A DNA stretch of 64,000 bases, taken from the NCBI GenBank assembly GCA_037903355.1, contig JBAJFE010000029.1:62001-126000 (forward strand), read 5' to 3'. Positions 48,501-60,600 of this stretch are shown here, one piece after another. Position 1 is the stretch's first letter. The number at the start of each line of letters is the position of its first letter. The DNA comes from Trichuris trichiura. Lineage: Eukaryota; Nematoda; Enoplea; Trichinellida; Trichuridae. The position numbers and the translations under genes are program-made. The notes below the pieces were generated by a model, which had not been told where the DNA came from, made no database searches, and saw only the letters and a list, made by a program, of their open reading frames with translations.

Positions 48501-51500
48501 GCAACAAAATATGAATACAGGCACTGAATTTTGCGACACCATAACGTAGACGAAGATATGTTGAAAAAAAGTTTTCAATGCGACAATGGAATACGGTTCA
48601 ACAAGAGACAGACACTTCATATTGGGAAATGTATCCAATGCAAACGGGGTGACTGTTGACCCGAATTTTTAAAAAACCGATGGGCTGTTAGCTATTGGCT
48701 ATACGACAGCAAGAAAATGAATAAAGAAAATTTCAAAATAAACATTAACATATTTAACGACTGAAGGCTTAAAAAGGAATAATTTTCCAACTTGGAATAG
48801 AACCACATTCAATAAGAGAGGAAAAGCATCTATTGAAAATAAAAGAATTCAAAACTTTGACTGACAAATCGTCTCAGCCATAAAAAAATTGATAAATTGA
48901 ATTCTACTGTATTCATAACGTCAAAAATGACTACGAGAGTATAAAACGTGAAAAAAACACGAACTTCTTCAAAGCTACAAAAATTGTTGAAGACTCAATT
49001 TCAAAAATGGATGGATGAACTCGCAACCTCGGCTGACAGATGACGCCAAGCAAAAACAGTTGACGGAATAAGCGTAATAGGAACTGACAAATTAAAGCTG
49101 TACTTATATTTTCAAATTATGAAAGCATTAATCACCCCACATCATATTCGCTTGATTTACAGTTGAAAACGGGCCGAGACTGCGACCTGACAGCTCCCGT
49201 CTGAAAACTTTCATCGTTTTAACGGATTATACAATAAATATAATCCATATTATGAAAATACATTGTAGTTCTCTTGCCATCACAGCAATTTAAATAATTC
49301 GATCATATTCATGAAATGCTAGCCTGATGGATAACTCAGTCAAAAATGAAATAGCAAATAGCTTAGCCAGTCAAATTTAAAAAAATCAAAAATCACCTTT
49401 CATGGTGCCACTTGAAAATGATATACCGAGCGACTATTACAGTATGCTGCAACGATTGTCTCAATGCCAAAAATACGGATATGCAATTTTTTAAATTTCA
49501 TTTACGACGAGAAGCGGCAATTTTTTTGCTTATTAAATTGAACGCGGGCACGGTGTTCTTAATTAAGCAGCCATTCAAAATTAGAAACCGCTTCTATCGC
49601 TTCTTCGGCAATTCATCGATCTTCAATCACAATGTGTTCAATTAGCCTACAAGTTATAATTCACTGCAACTAAGTTTTTACAGACTTTGTCTGGCAGACC
49701 ATCAATCGTGTGAGCAATATTGAAAAACTGGAAGTGCTCGCTTAATTAGTCCCAAAGAAAGGAAAAATGCTCGCATCGATGACTACATCGATATATCAAT
49801 TCCGTCAGACGCAAAGGCGTTCTCGATTTTTGTAGTCAGATGGATAGCTTGCAAAAATTGAACTTGTCATATGGACGAATATGCTTGATCATAACACGAT
49901 TTAAGATTGTATTTGAATACGTACTATCTTTCGAGTTAGAGCTTTCTGTACGCTTCATTGAAATGATCAGCTCAGTCCTACGGACGAAATAGAGATGACT
50001 ATAACGCGCTCGGCTTAAGAAATCAAAAGTGTCATATTCGTTCAAAGAGACTAAGCCTTCCATTGTAGTGAAACCTCGCAACGATGTTAGAATCTTTAAG
50101 TCACATTCAGTTTTCGTACACCTATATTCAACAGAGTCAAAATAGGCCATAAGACAAGGCAGAGCAAAGTTGAAACTTCCGCGACAAGAAAGTAACGGAC
50201 AGACTTCTTTTGTTTAAAGATGAAGAATGGCAAAGATAAGCTGAGTTGCCAAAATAATACGTCAGCCTTTATGCAAAACGGCATTGCACATTGTTAAATG
50301 GATTATTTACAAGGCGAAAAACAACGCGGCACTTCATCACGTCGAAGCAGCGAGTAAGTGCAAATTTGGAAAGCAATCTGTCAATCAGCGACGCAAAATA
50401 ATTCATTCTGATGGCCGCAAATCACACGTTTTTGCGAATTACGCTTCGTCCATTTCGCGAAACAGCTGTCTCGCGTCATTTCAAGCGTTAAGAATTTCTC
50501 GTCGATACAAATAAGGTACAGCTACAGAACAGGTAAGACTGTAACATTGTTCGAACGCTTAGTCATAGATTGCAGCAGTTTCCAGCGAAAATCTTCGCCA
50601 TCGACTTTTATCAACCAATCTCGACAAAAAGAATTTGCTACAACAATGCAGGTCATCTATTCTGGAAAACAATAAGGTTAAGAAAAAATAAGAAACGCCA
50701 ACTTTGCTGAATTGATAACTAGATTACTTTCGTGCCACCAATATACGCCTGCGTGAAAAATAATTGTTGATAAATAAACATTTTAAATGAGAAGAACTTG
50801 TATACAAGGTCTTGTAAGGCATTTGAAGCGGGCAGCCAAAAAGTGCCTGCGATATAAACATATTATCTGTTGTTCGGATATGGAGGCGTAAGGTTCGTAA
50901 CGGGTTTGGTGGTTGAACAAGAAATGTACATGGATTTTTCCCGTTTCTATTTGCCCATAAAACGAGTCAAAAAGTGAAAAAACTTTAATGTCGTTCAAAG
51001 GCACTAAGTCTTGTTCATTATCTGTTGTTAGCCTTACGTCATTTGCCATTTCGCGACAGCTAAACAAAATTCGATAATGCGCCTTCAGAGCAGAGGGTTT
51101 GTATGGAGTTCATACCGCCTAAGCTGAAAAGTCCCGCTTATGGCCGGCCGAAAAATATTACCTGTATAGTGAGCGTTGACTTGCAGTAAACTGATCCATA
51201 GCTAAACAGTGGCGCCCATGTGCTCCTAACGGAAATTATTTTTTTGGCCTTTTAAGGACGGGCATACACACAATGCATGACTGCAGGGGTAGTGCAGCTA
51301 ATCCTCATCGTTAGGAAATTAATGTAAACCTCTTATTTCTATTTTTCAGCGTTTTTTGAAAAGACGTTTTTTAGGTCGTCTAGCAAAAATCGTTTTCCAT
51401 TCGAATAAGGAATACATAAACAGGAATTGCTATTTTCGGCGTGCCAAAAAACATCCTAATTGAGCTACGCTAGAAACCTACATTCAACAAAATAATTTCC

Positions 51501-53225
51501 TACAAAGCTCAAGTCAATGCGCATATTGGCGGGTTGCGGATATACTTCCCTTTTGGTGGGCTTATTGCAATATTTTTGAAAATTCGTTAGCAATAACATT
51601 CAGCCTGGGCAAATTGGGAACAAACGTCAGGAATACTAACGCATAGCACAGCGGAACACATGAAAACGTCTAAAATCTTCAAATCGATCATTTTTCCAAC
51701 CGATTTTTGGTATGGGCATGAAGACCGCAGTTGAATAGCTGTAAATTGCAGCTAACGGCGATAGTTACAATGTTAATCAAAATGTATCTCTCTGCAACGA
51801 TTTTCCGCTGTTTCGGGAAAAAGGATTACAAGTACCTCATCTGGAGACTCAAGAACCGAGTAGATTATGAAAGAAATGCCCAATTTTCGGGATAAGGATT
51901 TTCAACTCGTCGTAACAAGTGAACAAGATTAAAAAGTTATACGACCAACGAGGCCGAATGAAGGAACCCATCAAGCGCACAAATTCTGAAAGGAAACACA
52001 AGACAACAAAGTATCCGCCCACGATTTCACCTTATTGAGAACTTATTGCTGCTATTCTCTTCCTTTTGAATTTATTAGTTCATTTTAAAAGTAAACTTGA
52101 ATACCATCAATAATTTTTTCTGTGTTAAATATTTATTCAGGAATTTTTCATATATACTTGACAAGTAACGAAAATTTTCTGAACATATCAAAACAGATAA
52201 GACAAATTGCAAGCTTACACGTCTTCGATTATCCTATTAGTGCTACATAGGTTTCGCATATTGATAACTGTTCAGTATGAGCCATTTCTTGTTTTCCTCG
52301 ATGCTACCAAACAACCTTAGACTAATATCAAATAGGAAGCGCATTGTCTATGTGCGAACAAACGTACACGCGACTTGAAATCAACAGCCCCAATGCAACG
52401 GTCATTAATCAAAACATCATCTCGCACAAACAAGCTGAGATGTTAATGCGTTGTCACGAATCGGAAGGTTACTCTAATGGACTGCGACGCGTATAGAAAG
52501 CATTAAAGAAATTTAAATTTTGACAGGATTAAAATATTGGTATAGTCAGCCAATATACACAGCAAATGAAACTCGGAAGGCGTACCTGCGACTATTGTGC
52601 CGTACATCATAACCAATGACAATGCTCAGATTTTCGGGATTCGGTTTTAATGTTAGCAAGTAGGCGCACAGTCCTTGGGTTGACTGCAGGACTACCAGAT
52701 CATTCATCCTTTTGAATCCAGCACCCATAGTGCCTCGAAGCCCTTTAGATAAAACAAAAAGAATGCACAGAACATGAAAACTAAAAATAAAGTTTACCAG
52801 CTGTGCCAAAAGTGATTCTACCGATCATTCGAGCCCGCAATTCATCTTTTGCATTATCCTTAATCAGCTTTTCCACTTCTGCGCGGGTTTTTTCGTTCTG
52901 TTAAAAAGGCGACTTAGTTTTAACTTCAGAAAAAAATTAAAACATATTTGAACGTCTGCTAAATTAACTAAAACGTGCCCGTTATTTATTATCTTCTAGG
53001 GCAAATAAAGGGCCCGATAGGCGACCGTCTGTCATAAAGAAATTGACAACGTTTTTGCTGTATTTCGAGCTCAATAAGGATGACTGAGTTTTCAAAAACA
53101 AACCAGTAAATACAGCTCACAACAAGCAAAGCTCTTGTAGGCGTAGAAGAAGAAATAATGCATACCTTATCCCATTCCATCCATAAACGAATTTGCTCGT
53201 CCAAAGCAGCGTCTCCAACAGACAT
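45537..53225 (-). CDS. PGM2: Phosphoglucomutase-2 / phosphopentomutase, copy B (canonical)
   Basis: Interconverts ribose-1- and ribose-5-phosphate (and deoxyribose forms), linking nucleoside salvage to the pentose phosphate pathway. Exons include 53166-53225 (start [20 protein letters not shown]), 52798-52897, 52586-52742, then a 4.8-kb intron, 47665-47749, 47382-47489, 47154-47323 and about nine more down to the stop at 45537 (boundaries of the later ones approximate). Catalytic loops are intact: [16 protein letters not shown] with the phospho-Ser (47424-47444 codes TASHNPK), metal loop DPDADR (about 46718-46735), sugar loop AWEESIGYM, and phosphate loop RGSGTEPK. The alpha-phosphohexomutase domains occur in family order. 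Copy A is its tandem paralogue. Confidence 0.94.
47750..52585. other. 4.8-kb intron of PGM2 copy B
   Basis: Far longer than the other introns here. AT-rich. It holds two minus-strand open frames (49836-50150 and 50783-51067) that share a short motif ([10 protein letters not shown] versus [10 protein letters not shown]) and may be fragments of an unrecognised insertion. No domain identified. Confidence 0.45.
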
Positions 53226-54680
53226 GTTGTATATTCAATGGCACTAGGAAGATCAAAGGTATAAGCTACGAGTGAATTATAAACAACTTACAGAACGCAA
53301 TAAGACTGATGATAATCGGGTAGTGCAGCTGTTGGATTAAATTAGAGCATAAATCCCTCTCTGACGTAAAAGGAGAAAAAACACGGCTGAAAACATGCAT
53401 TCACAACGACGCATTTCTTTGAGAACAGTACCAAAGGTGCAAATCGCGAACTGGAAAGAAATAAACACACGCACAGCAGCAAGGCGTACGGCTAGATGTG
53501 CGTATGCATAATTGATTGATGAAATTTGCCCTAAGGCTTGAAGACGTACAATAAAAAACCAGTTTTTGAGAAAGCATGTTAAAAGACTTTCAGCGCAGTA
53601 AGCAGGTGCGAAAACGCCGAATAAGATTATTCATCTTCTTCTGCCAACCTAAAGCTGCTGCACGTAAGGAAGCGAATAATTGTAGCTGCAGCGAAATTTC
53701 CCTTAGCGAGACAACGTAAACGGGTTGGAAAAGTCAACAATATCAATGGGAGCTCACAATGAATTTGACAGTTCATTTGCAAACCGTCAACTCGGTCAAT
53801 GGGACTCGTGACAAAAACGCATGCACAATTTAGCTAAATTAAGACAGCAGCGCGATTGCCATCAATAAAATGAGGTACGAACGAAAAATCTCAAACATCA
53901 GCAGCTTACGATCATTTCATTGGACCAGAAATTGCTCACCTGAATAAATTGCAAACAAGAAACGTACGATTGTGATTAGCATGTTTGAATGAAAAGTGGC
54001 CATCGGAAATCATGCGAAGGTACACTTTTTCAGCTGAAATAACATTAACAAGCATAAACTGCGCGTCAGCCTCATAAACAAATGCTGCACTAAGCCGACA
54101 AGTTGTTTGCCGAAGAGGCTATATAACAGCATAAAATCCTGCTCGTTATCCCAGCATAGCGCATATAAATTTTTATGACTTACATATAGACAAAAGTAAC
54201 ATCTCTTTAGAAGAATTAAAATGGCCGCTGGCGCGTTTACTTCAATGTTAATTTTATTGATTCGGTTGTCTGCCCTTGTTACAATAAAACACCTTCCTTC
54301 CGTTTAGGACTGCCAGACTTCCGCGTTTGGCTTTTCTGCAAGCCTCCCCTTACTCATAGTGGACAAAACAAGCCGTTTTGCACTTTTTTGTAGCCAACGT
54401 ATCCCACTGTTTAGTTAAAGTTTTAAGTTTTAAAAAACTCGTCTGCTTGTAACATTTATGCTTCAAAAAATTCAACAGCCGATTTTTCATTACTGTTTTC
54501 TCCTTAAGGATGATAAGAATCGCAGTACCTCCTTCGTTACGTCGAACATGCGCATCTGTGTTACTGTATTTCTTACTGTATAGACGTTATTTTTATTCTT
54601 TCGGTTTTTTTTGTGATTTTTGTCCAGCAGTCTTTCCAGTTCACCTACGCCTATTGCGTGCCGATGCGGAACGTTTGAAA
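53226..54680. other. Divergent spacer between PGM2 copy B and TTC28
   Basis: No exon recognised. It should contain the promoters of both genes. A 5' extension or leader exon of TTC28 could lie in 54500-54680, where the frame upstream of the chosen ATG is open. Confidence 0.4.
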
Positions 54681-57600
54681 ATGTTGGAAACGAAAGTTGA
54701 GCGCGTAAGTTCGTCTTAATCGAGTGAAAATTTGCCAACCGGCTTCCCCTGTTCAGAAGGACAAAGAGAGTGGCGATTTCCCTGTTGACGACCGAGCAGC
54801 CGCATTCCAACACCTGGTTGACAGTGCTGCCGAAGCGTGCGCGAAGGGAAACTATGTGGAGGCGCTGGAATTTTACGATACGGCGTTGGAGTTGGACCCA
54901 AAGAATCACGTGCTTTTTTCCAACCGTTCGGCCATATTTTGCAAGCTGGCACGGTACGAGGAGGCGCTGGAAAGTGCGGAGCGAAGTTTGCACCTCAACC
55001 CAAAGTGGAGTCGAGTAGGCACTTTTGTATTAGCAGCCGCGGTCTAATACTTTAAGCAAATAACGCAGACTTTGCTGGTATGCGGCAGGTAGCTTAGTTT
55101 GAGCAGCTTGTTCATTTTCTTACAGCGAATTGTGTATTATAATAGGTTTTTTAAATTGCACATACCTTTGCTTGTGGGCTTGTTTTACTTGTATGCAATT
55201 TGTTTCTCCAATGCCATATTATTGCGAGCCACGTTATATGCACTTCAGGCATGATAGGAGTATTGAGATGGCACCGTATTGTTCACTTGCCCAGCACAGA
55301 CAAAAAAGGGTGAATTGAATCATTGGACCGACGTGCAGTCGTTGCGCAGAACTACAATACCTCCACACGCATAATAGGCAAAGTATGGATATTGTCGCAC
55401 CGCAGATTTTGTTCTCTGTTGCATATTTCGTTTGCACGTAGTATGTATTTTATCTTGTCCTGTTTAGTTTTGTCGTAACTGTTTTGTTCTTATATTTATT
55501 GATGATTTCACCAAACATGGATATATATATATATATATATATAAAACAGAGATGCTTGTATGGCTTTCATGGATAACCAAGCTAAATATGAAATTATAGC
55601 TAGATTGCTACATATCGACTCTCATGCTTACACGTAAGCGCTATAATTGTTTGTTTAAATCATACGAGTACGTTATGTGCAGTTTCGAGTGCTGCATGAC
55701 GTCACGACTTCATGACCTTTACCTTAATGCTTGCTGAGTAGGTTACGCGAGTATAGTGACACTCTAAACGTATATTGTGCACTTATCTGTTGGCATAGAA
55801 CTGAACGACCTTCCAAGAGTCCCAGGAGGCTTCGCCTATCAATAGAGTTATCATGTCAGTTATACTGTAAGCATAAAACAGCTGAAAGTGGATAATGCTG
55901 TAGTAAAATTTAAAAGTATGAAAATACTTTGAAAAGTTTCTCGTTCATTACAAAGCTTTTCAGTTCTGTAGTATACTTATACGGGAACCAGTTAAAGGCG
56001 TTTCGATGGCATGCTGAATTTCAATCTTAGATTGTAGAAAAACATTTGATGTTTGCATGAAAGCCAAGAATTGAAGATATAGATTATGCCTTTCTGTTGA
56101 AGGCTTTTTATCGTAAAGGAAATGCCTTGAAGTGTTCGGGTTCATGGCAGAAAGCTTTGGTTACTTTTTCGGCTGGTCTTGCGGCTGACCCCAGAAACAA
56201 GCAGCTTTTGACTGCAGCTGTTGAATGTGCCAGAAGCTGCCCCTTGCAAGGTGGGCAAGTGCAGCACCAAGCAGGCCTTGACTATTGCCTTTTTAAGAAA
56301 AGTTTTCCGGTGCTTATTCGAAGATGTCTACATTAGGTCTTGAGAAAAGTGCTTTTCTTGTCGTTTCCGCTATTGGACAGGAACTGCTCTCTTTCGGGGC
56401 CATAGACGAAGCAGTGAACGTGTTGGAATCGGCTTTACAAATAGATTCCACTTCGCTTACCCTTAAGCAGTCCGTGCTGAGCGCTCTGTCATCTGCCCAT
56501 TGGTCACTTGGAAATGAAAAGTTATCTTTGCAATATCTACAACAAGATCTGGCCATTGCCGAGACGCTTGGTATGTCCGCCGTCTCTTTTTAATCAGGCA
56601 GTGCAATTTTCAATTGAATACGTCATTATTTAACTTCGTTATGTCCAAGCTTCATTATTGTCTTGTAACTTAGACGATATCCGCGGAAAAATCCGCGCGC
56701 GTCGCAGCTTGGGATATCTCTGTCTCAAATTGTTGAGGCCTATAGAAGCGCTCGAGCATTTTCGCCTCCTTGTAGAACTTTTAATAGAGGTTAGTGCAAC
56801 GCTCAACGTGGTAACGTATGCGCGATTAGAGCTTTTTTAGGTTGAAGAAAAAAATGACGCTTGCGAGGTAATGTTTTTTGTCGGTCAGATTTATCAAAAA
56901 TCTGGCAACTTGAACTGCTCTCTTACCGTAATTCGCCAGTGTCTTGACTTGGCAAAACAGTGGGAATTGGCCAAAGTTTTCCAAACAAAAGTTGCCGTTT
57001 TTCTTGGAAACCTACATTTGACGATGGGCAACGAAGGCGAAGCAAGAAATGTCCTTGAAGAGGCCGTGAGAATTGCCGGAAAAAGCGGAGACGCAAAAGC
57101 GGAAACCGACGCGTTAGTCGCTCTTGGCGAAGCCTACTTGAACGGCAGCGCTGATGCTTTTCGCGCCAAAGAACTGTTCGTCAAAGCCTTAAGAACTTTG
57201 CAGAAGGTTGGGGACGTTGAAGCCCAATGCTCGGTGTGTTCTTCGCTTGTTATCTCTTTTTGGAAATTGGGCAACTTGAAGCATGCGGAGCATTGGGCCC
57301 GCCGGCAGTTGGAATTGTCCCTAAAAACCGATAATCAACTGCTGGAAGCTCGAGCTTGCGAAAGTTTGGCCTTTATTCTTTGTCAAATCGGTGAATATCA
57401 GAACGCCAGAAAGTTGTATCATAAGCAAGTGGAGCTGGCAAAAAGAATTGACGATTCGGACTCGCTGATTCGGGCTTTTCGAGCATTGGGTATATGCAGC
57501 ACAAAATTGAAGCTTTTCAACGAAGCTGTCGAATTTCACGGCGCCGAATTGCGTGAAGCCAAAAAATGTGGTAGCGACTCGAGCGAGTGCCTTGCTCGAG

Positions 57601-60600
57601 CCTCTCTGTGCCTTCCGCTTTTTGAAATTGGCAAAATCGGCGAAGCAGCGAACGAGGCTGAATTGAGTCTCGAATTGGCCGACAGTTTTTCTTATCAGAA
57701 AGTCAAAGGCGAATCCTATAAATGTTTGGCAGAATTTCACATTGCGCGAGGAAGTATCGGCAAAGCGATTGAACTATACGAAAAGCACCTTATGATAGCC
57801 CAAGAGTTGAACTACATTGAGGACGAAATGAATGCGTGTCAAAGCTTAGGCGAAGCTCATTTCAAAATTCTTCATTATCGAGAAGCGTTGCGTTACTTTG
57901 CTCAGTTTTTGGCCATTGCAAAAGAGCTACGTGATCACAAGTCAATAGCCGTTGCTTACTGTATGCTTGGCCGTTCTCAATTCCTCTTAGGTAAGCTTGA
58001 CGACGCGCTCGAATGCCATAGGTATTCTTTGGCAACTTCTCACGTCACTGGCAACGTTGAATGTAAAGCTGAAGCTCTCCTTTATGTTGCCGAAGTGCTA
58101 ACCGAAATGAGAAAGTCGGACACGGCTTTGAAAGTATCCGAAAAAGCTCTTAATATGGCAAAGCTGTTGCAGTCGCCCGTTTTGGAAAGCAAAGCTTATT
58201 CGCACATGAGCGCCGCTTTGCTGACCATGAGCAAAATGGAACGCTCAATGTCTTTCCTTTTGAAAGCTAAGTATTCCGCGGAACGATCGAAAGATCCAAC
58301 GGCAATTTGCGAAGTGCTTGGCAAAATGGGAGATTGCCATCGTCGTCAGGGAATGGTATCTCAGGCTGTTGTCAATTTTCAAAAGCAAGCGGAATTTGCG
58401 GGAAAGCATAATTTGTTTTTGGAAAAAGTTGAGGCACTTAGAAGCGCAGCGGAGACATCGCTGGAAGCGGAGCTTGTCGACGACGCGTTGCGCTATTACC
58501 AAGAAAGGTTGGATATCGTCAAGAAGTCAAGTACCGATCATCGGTTGGTGTTGTTGGAAAATTGCCTGTTTGATTTGGCGTCATGTTACGAGAAGAAGAA
58601 ACAATGGAAGCGCGCGGCATCAACATACAGAGAAATATTGGCTGTTCCACCATCGATAAAGTTGGAAAATGTTGGCTTGGCGCATTACGGCTTAGGATGG
58701 GCTTTGTTCAACTTGGGCAACTTTCCAAGCGCTTCCGAAGAGTTTGTCGCCTGTTTGGAATCTCTTGATGCTCACCAAACCGAATTTCGCATCCAGATAC
58801 TGAAACTGCTCGCTTATTGTGCCTACGGTAGCGGATTGCCGGACTTGTGCGCGTCTCATCTGAAAAATCGCCTTTCTCTGGCCAGAACTGCCGGCGTCGC
58901 TCATCACGAACTTTGCGCTTTGATTGATGTCGCTTACATGTCGGAAAACTTGTCCGATGCGTTGAATGTGGCCGACACGGCTTTGAAATTAGCGCGGGCT
59001 CAGCACTACGCCGACGCGCAGTTGAAAGCGCTTGAATATATGGTCTATTGCAAGGAAGCGGAATTGGATCTTGCTGGAGCGCGGTTAGTCGCAGCTGAAA
59101 TCAAGTTGTGCGCTCAAGAAAACAACTTGACCAAAGCAGAGATTGTTCACTTAATGGTGCTCGGTAAGTTTGTCGGAAACGACGAAATTTTTAAAACTAT
59201 AAGAAAATACCTTCCTTGCACCTGCATTCCGTACAGTATTCCTCTTAAAAAACGGGGCAACATTGTGCGCGTTTCTAGCTTACAGTAGTTTTCTTTGGTT
59301 AAGCTATTGTTTAAACTTGCCCGTGTTGTACAACTTTTCGTAGGATGGTAGCGACATTGCCTGGATAAATTTGTTACTCATTTTCAGGGCACCAAAAAAG
59401 GCTGTCAATTTTATAGCCTCGAAATAAGTTTTTAAATTCTTTTTTGTACAATTTCTACGGAACAGTTAGTGGAATTTTAATTTAAAAATTTTTTTTACGG
59501 TTCAACTTTCACGCAACGTTTAAAAAGTGCCTGTGTACCGTAAGCAAATTTTATGCTCAGGTTTTAGATTGCATTTTATCTTTCTAAATATTTGAAAATG
59601 TAACTTATTGTGACGGATGTATACGAATTCATTGTTTATATGAGGATAGCCAGTTTTAGCTTATGAAAAATTTTTATTTGACGTAACTGTCCGAAGTTAT
59701 TTTTTTCTCGTCTTCAGAGCCCAGGTTAATGATAAACCTCGATTTTAAAACGCGTTCTATAAGGCTAGCCAAGTGATAATTGTGCGTTTCTCAAACTGGG
59801 GATGCCAGGCATAGCGTAAACAGCTACGAGATCTATCAAGAGGTTCCTTAAACATATCCAGAAACGGTTATGCTAAGGTCTGAAGAGGTCTAGTCCTTTA
59901 AGCGTTCTATGAGAGAGTATCTGCCCGAATTTGACCAGAAGCTTAAATTTTGAGCTTACTAATGTGAACGCTTTATACCGGGACATACATTCCGTAAAAA
60001 ACAGTCTAACATGAAAACTTACAGTCCGGTACCAACAAGCTACATCTTCAACACTTTATACCTACCTTTTTCATGATGTACTGTGTATTAATATTTTAAT
60101 TTCGAAAATTTTTTGGTATTAGAATAATTCCTTTGCACGCATTGATCTGTACAGCTTGAAATACTAAAGCTTCAATCGTCATTTTCAAACGCAGGGAGTA
60201 GCTTAGAAAGAATGCATTACGTTCTTTAAGGTGTCTTGGATTTCGACCAGCATCACTTTGACTCAGCCTTGGTTATCTTGCAAGAAGCTTTAGACTTGGC
60301 TGTCGCCGTTTCAGACATACAGTTAGAAACGGAGATCCGCCTTTGGTTAGGCATTGTTCTTTGGGCAAGTGATAAGCTTGAGGTAATATATGAAGCTTGC
60401 TTTGCTTCGTAAGAGGAAGGGTCGTTGTTTTGCAGAAGGCAAGAATGATGCTTGAGTCAGCTTGGTCTCTTGCCATTAGCCATTGTCCATTGCTATCATC
60501 GGATGGCTTTCTTCGACACGACAGATGCAAAATCTCCTTGCAAGAAACCATTGGTGTTTTGTTGCTGGTCAGTAGCCGATTGAAGAAGAAAAGCTGATCC

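Noticed and set aside
54490..54993. 167-codon minus-strand frame
   Set aside because: Shadow of the first TTC28 exons; the plus strand encodes recognisable TPRs in phase.
57321..58907. Several minus- and plus-strand frames inside the large TTC28 exon
   Set aside because: Alternative-frame shadows of the continuous TPR-coding frame.
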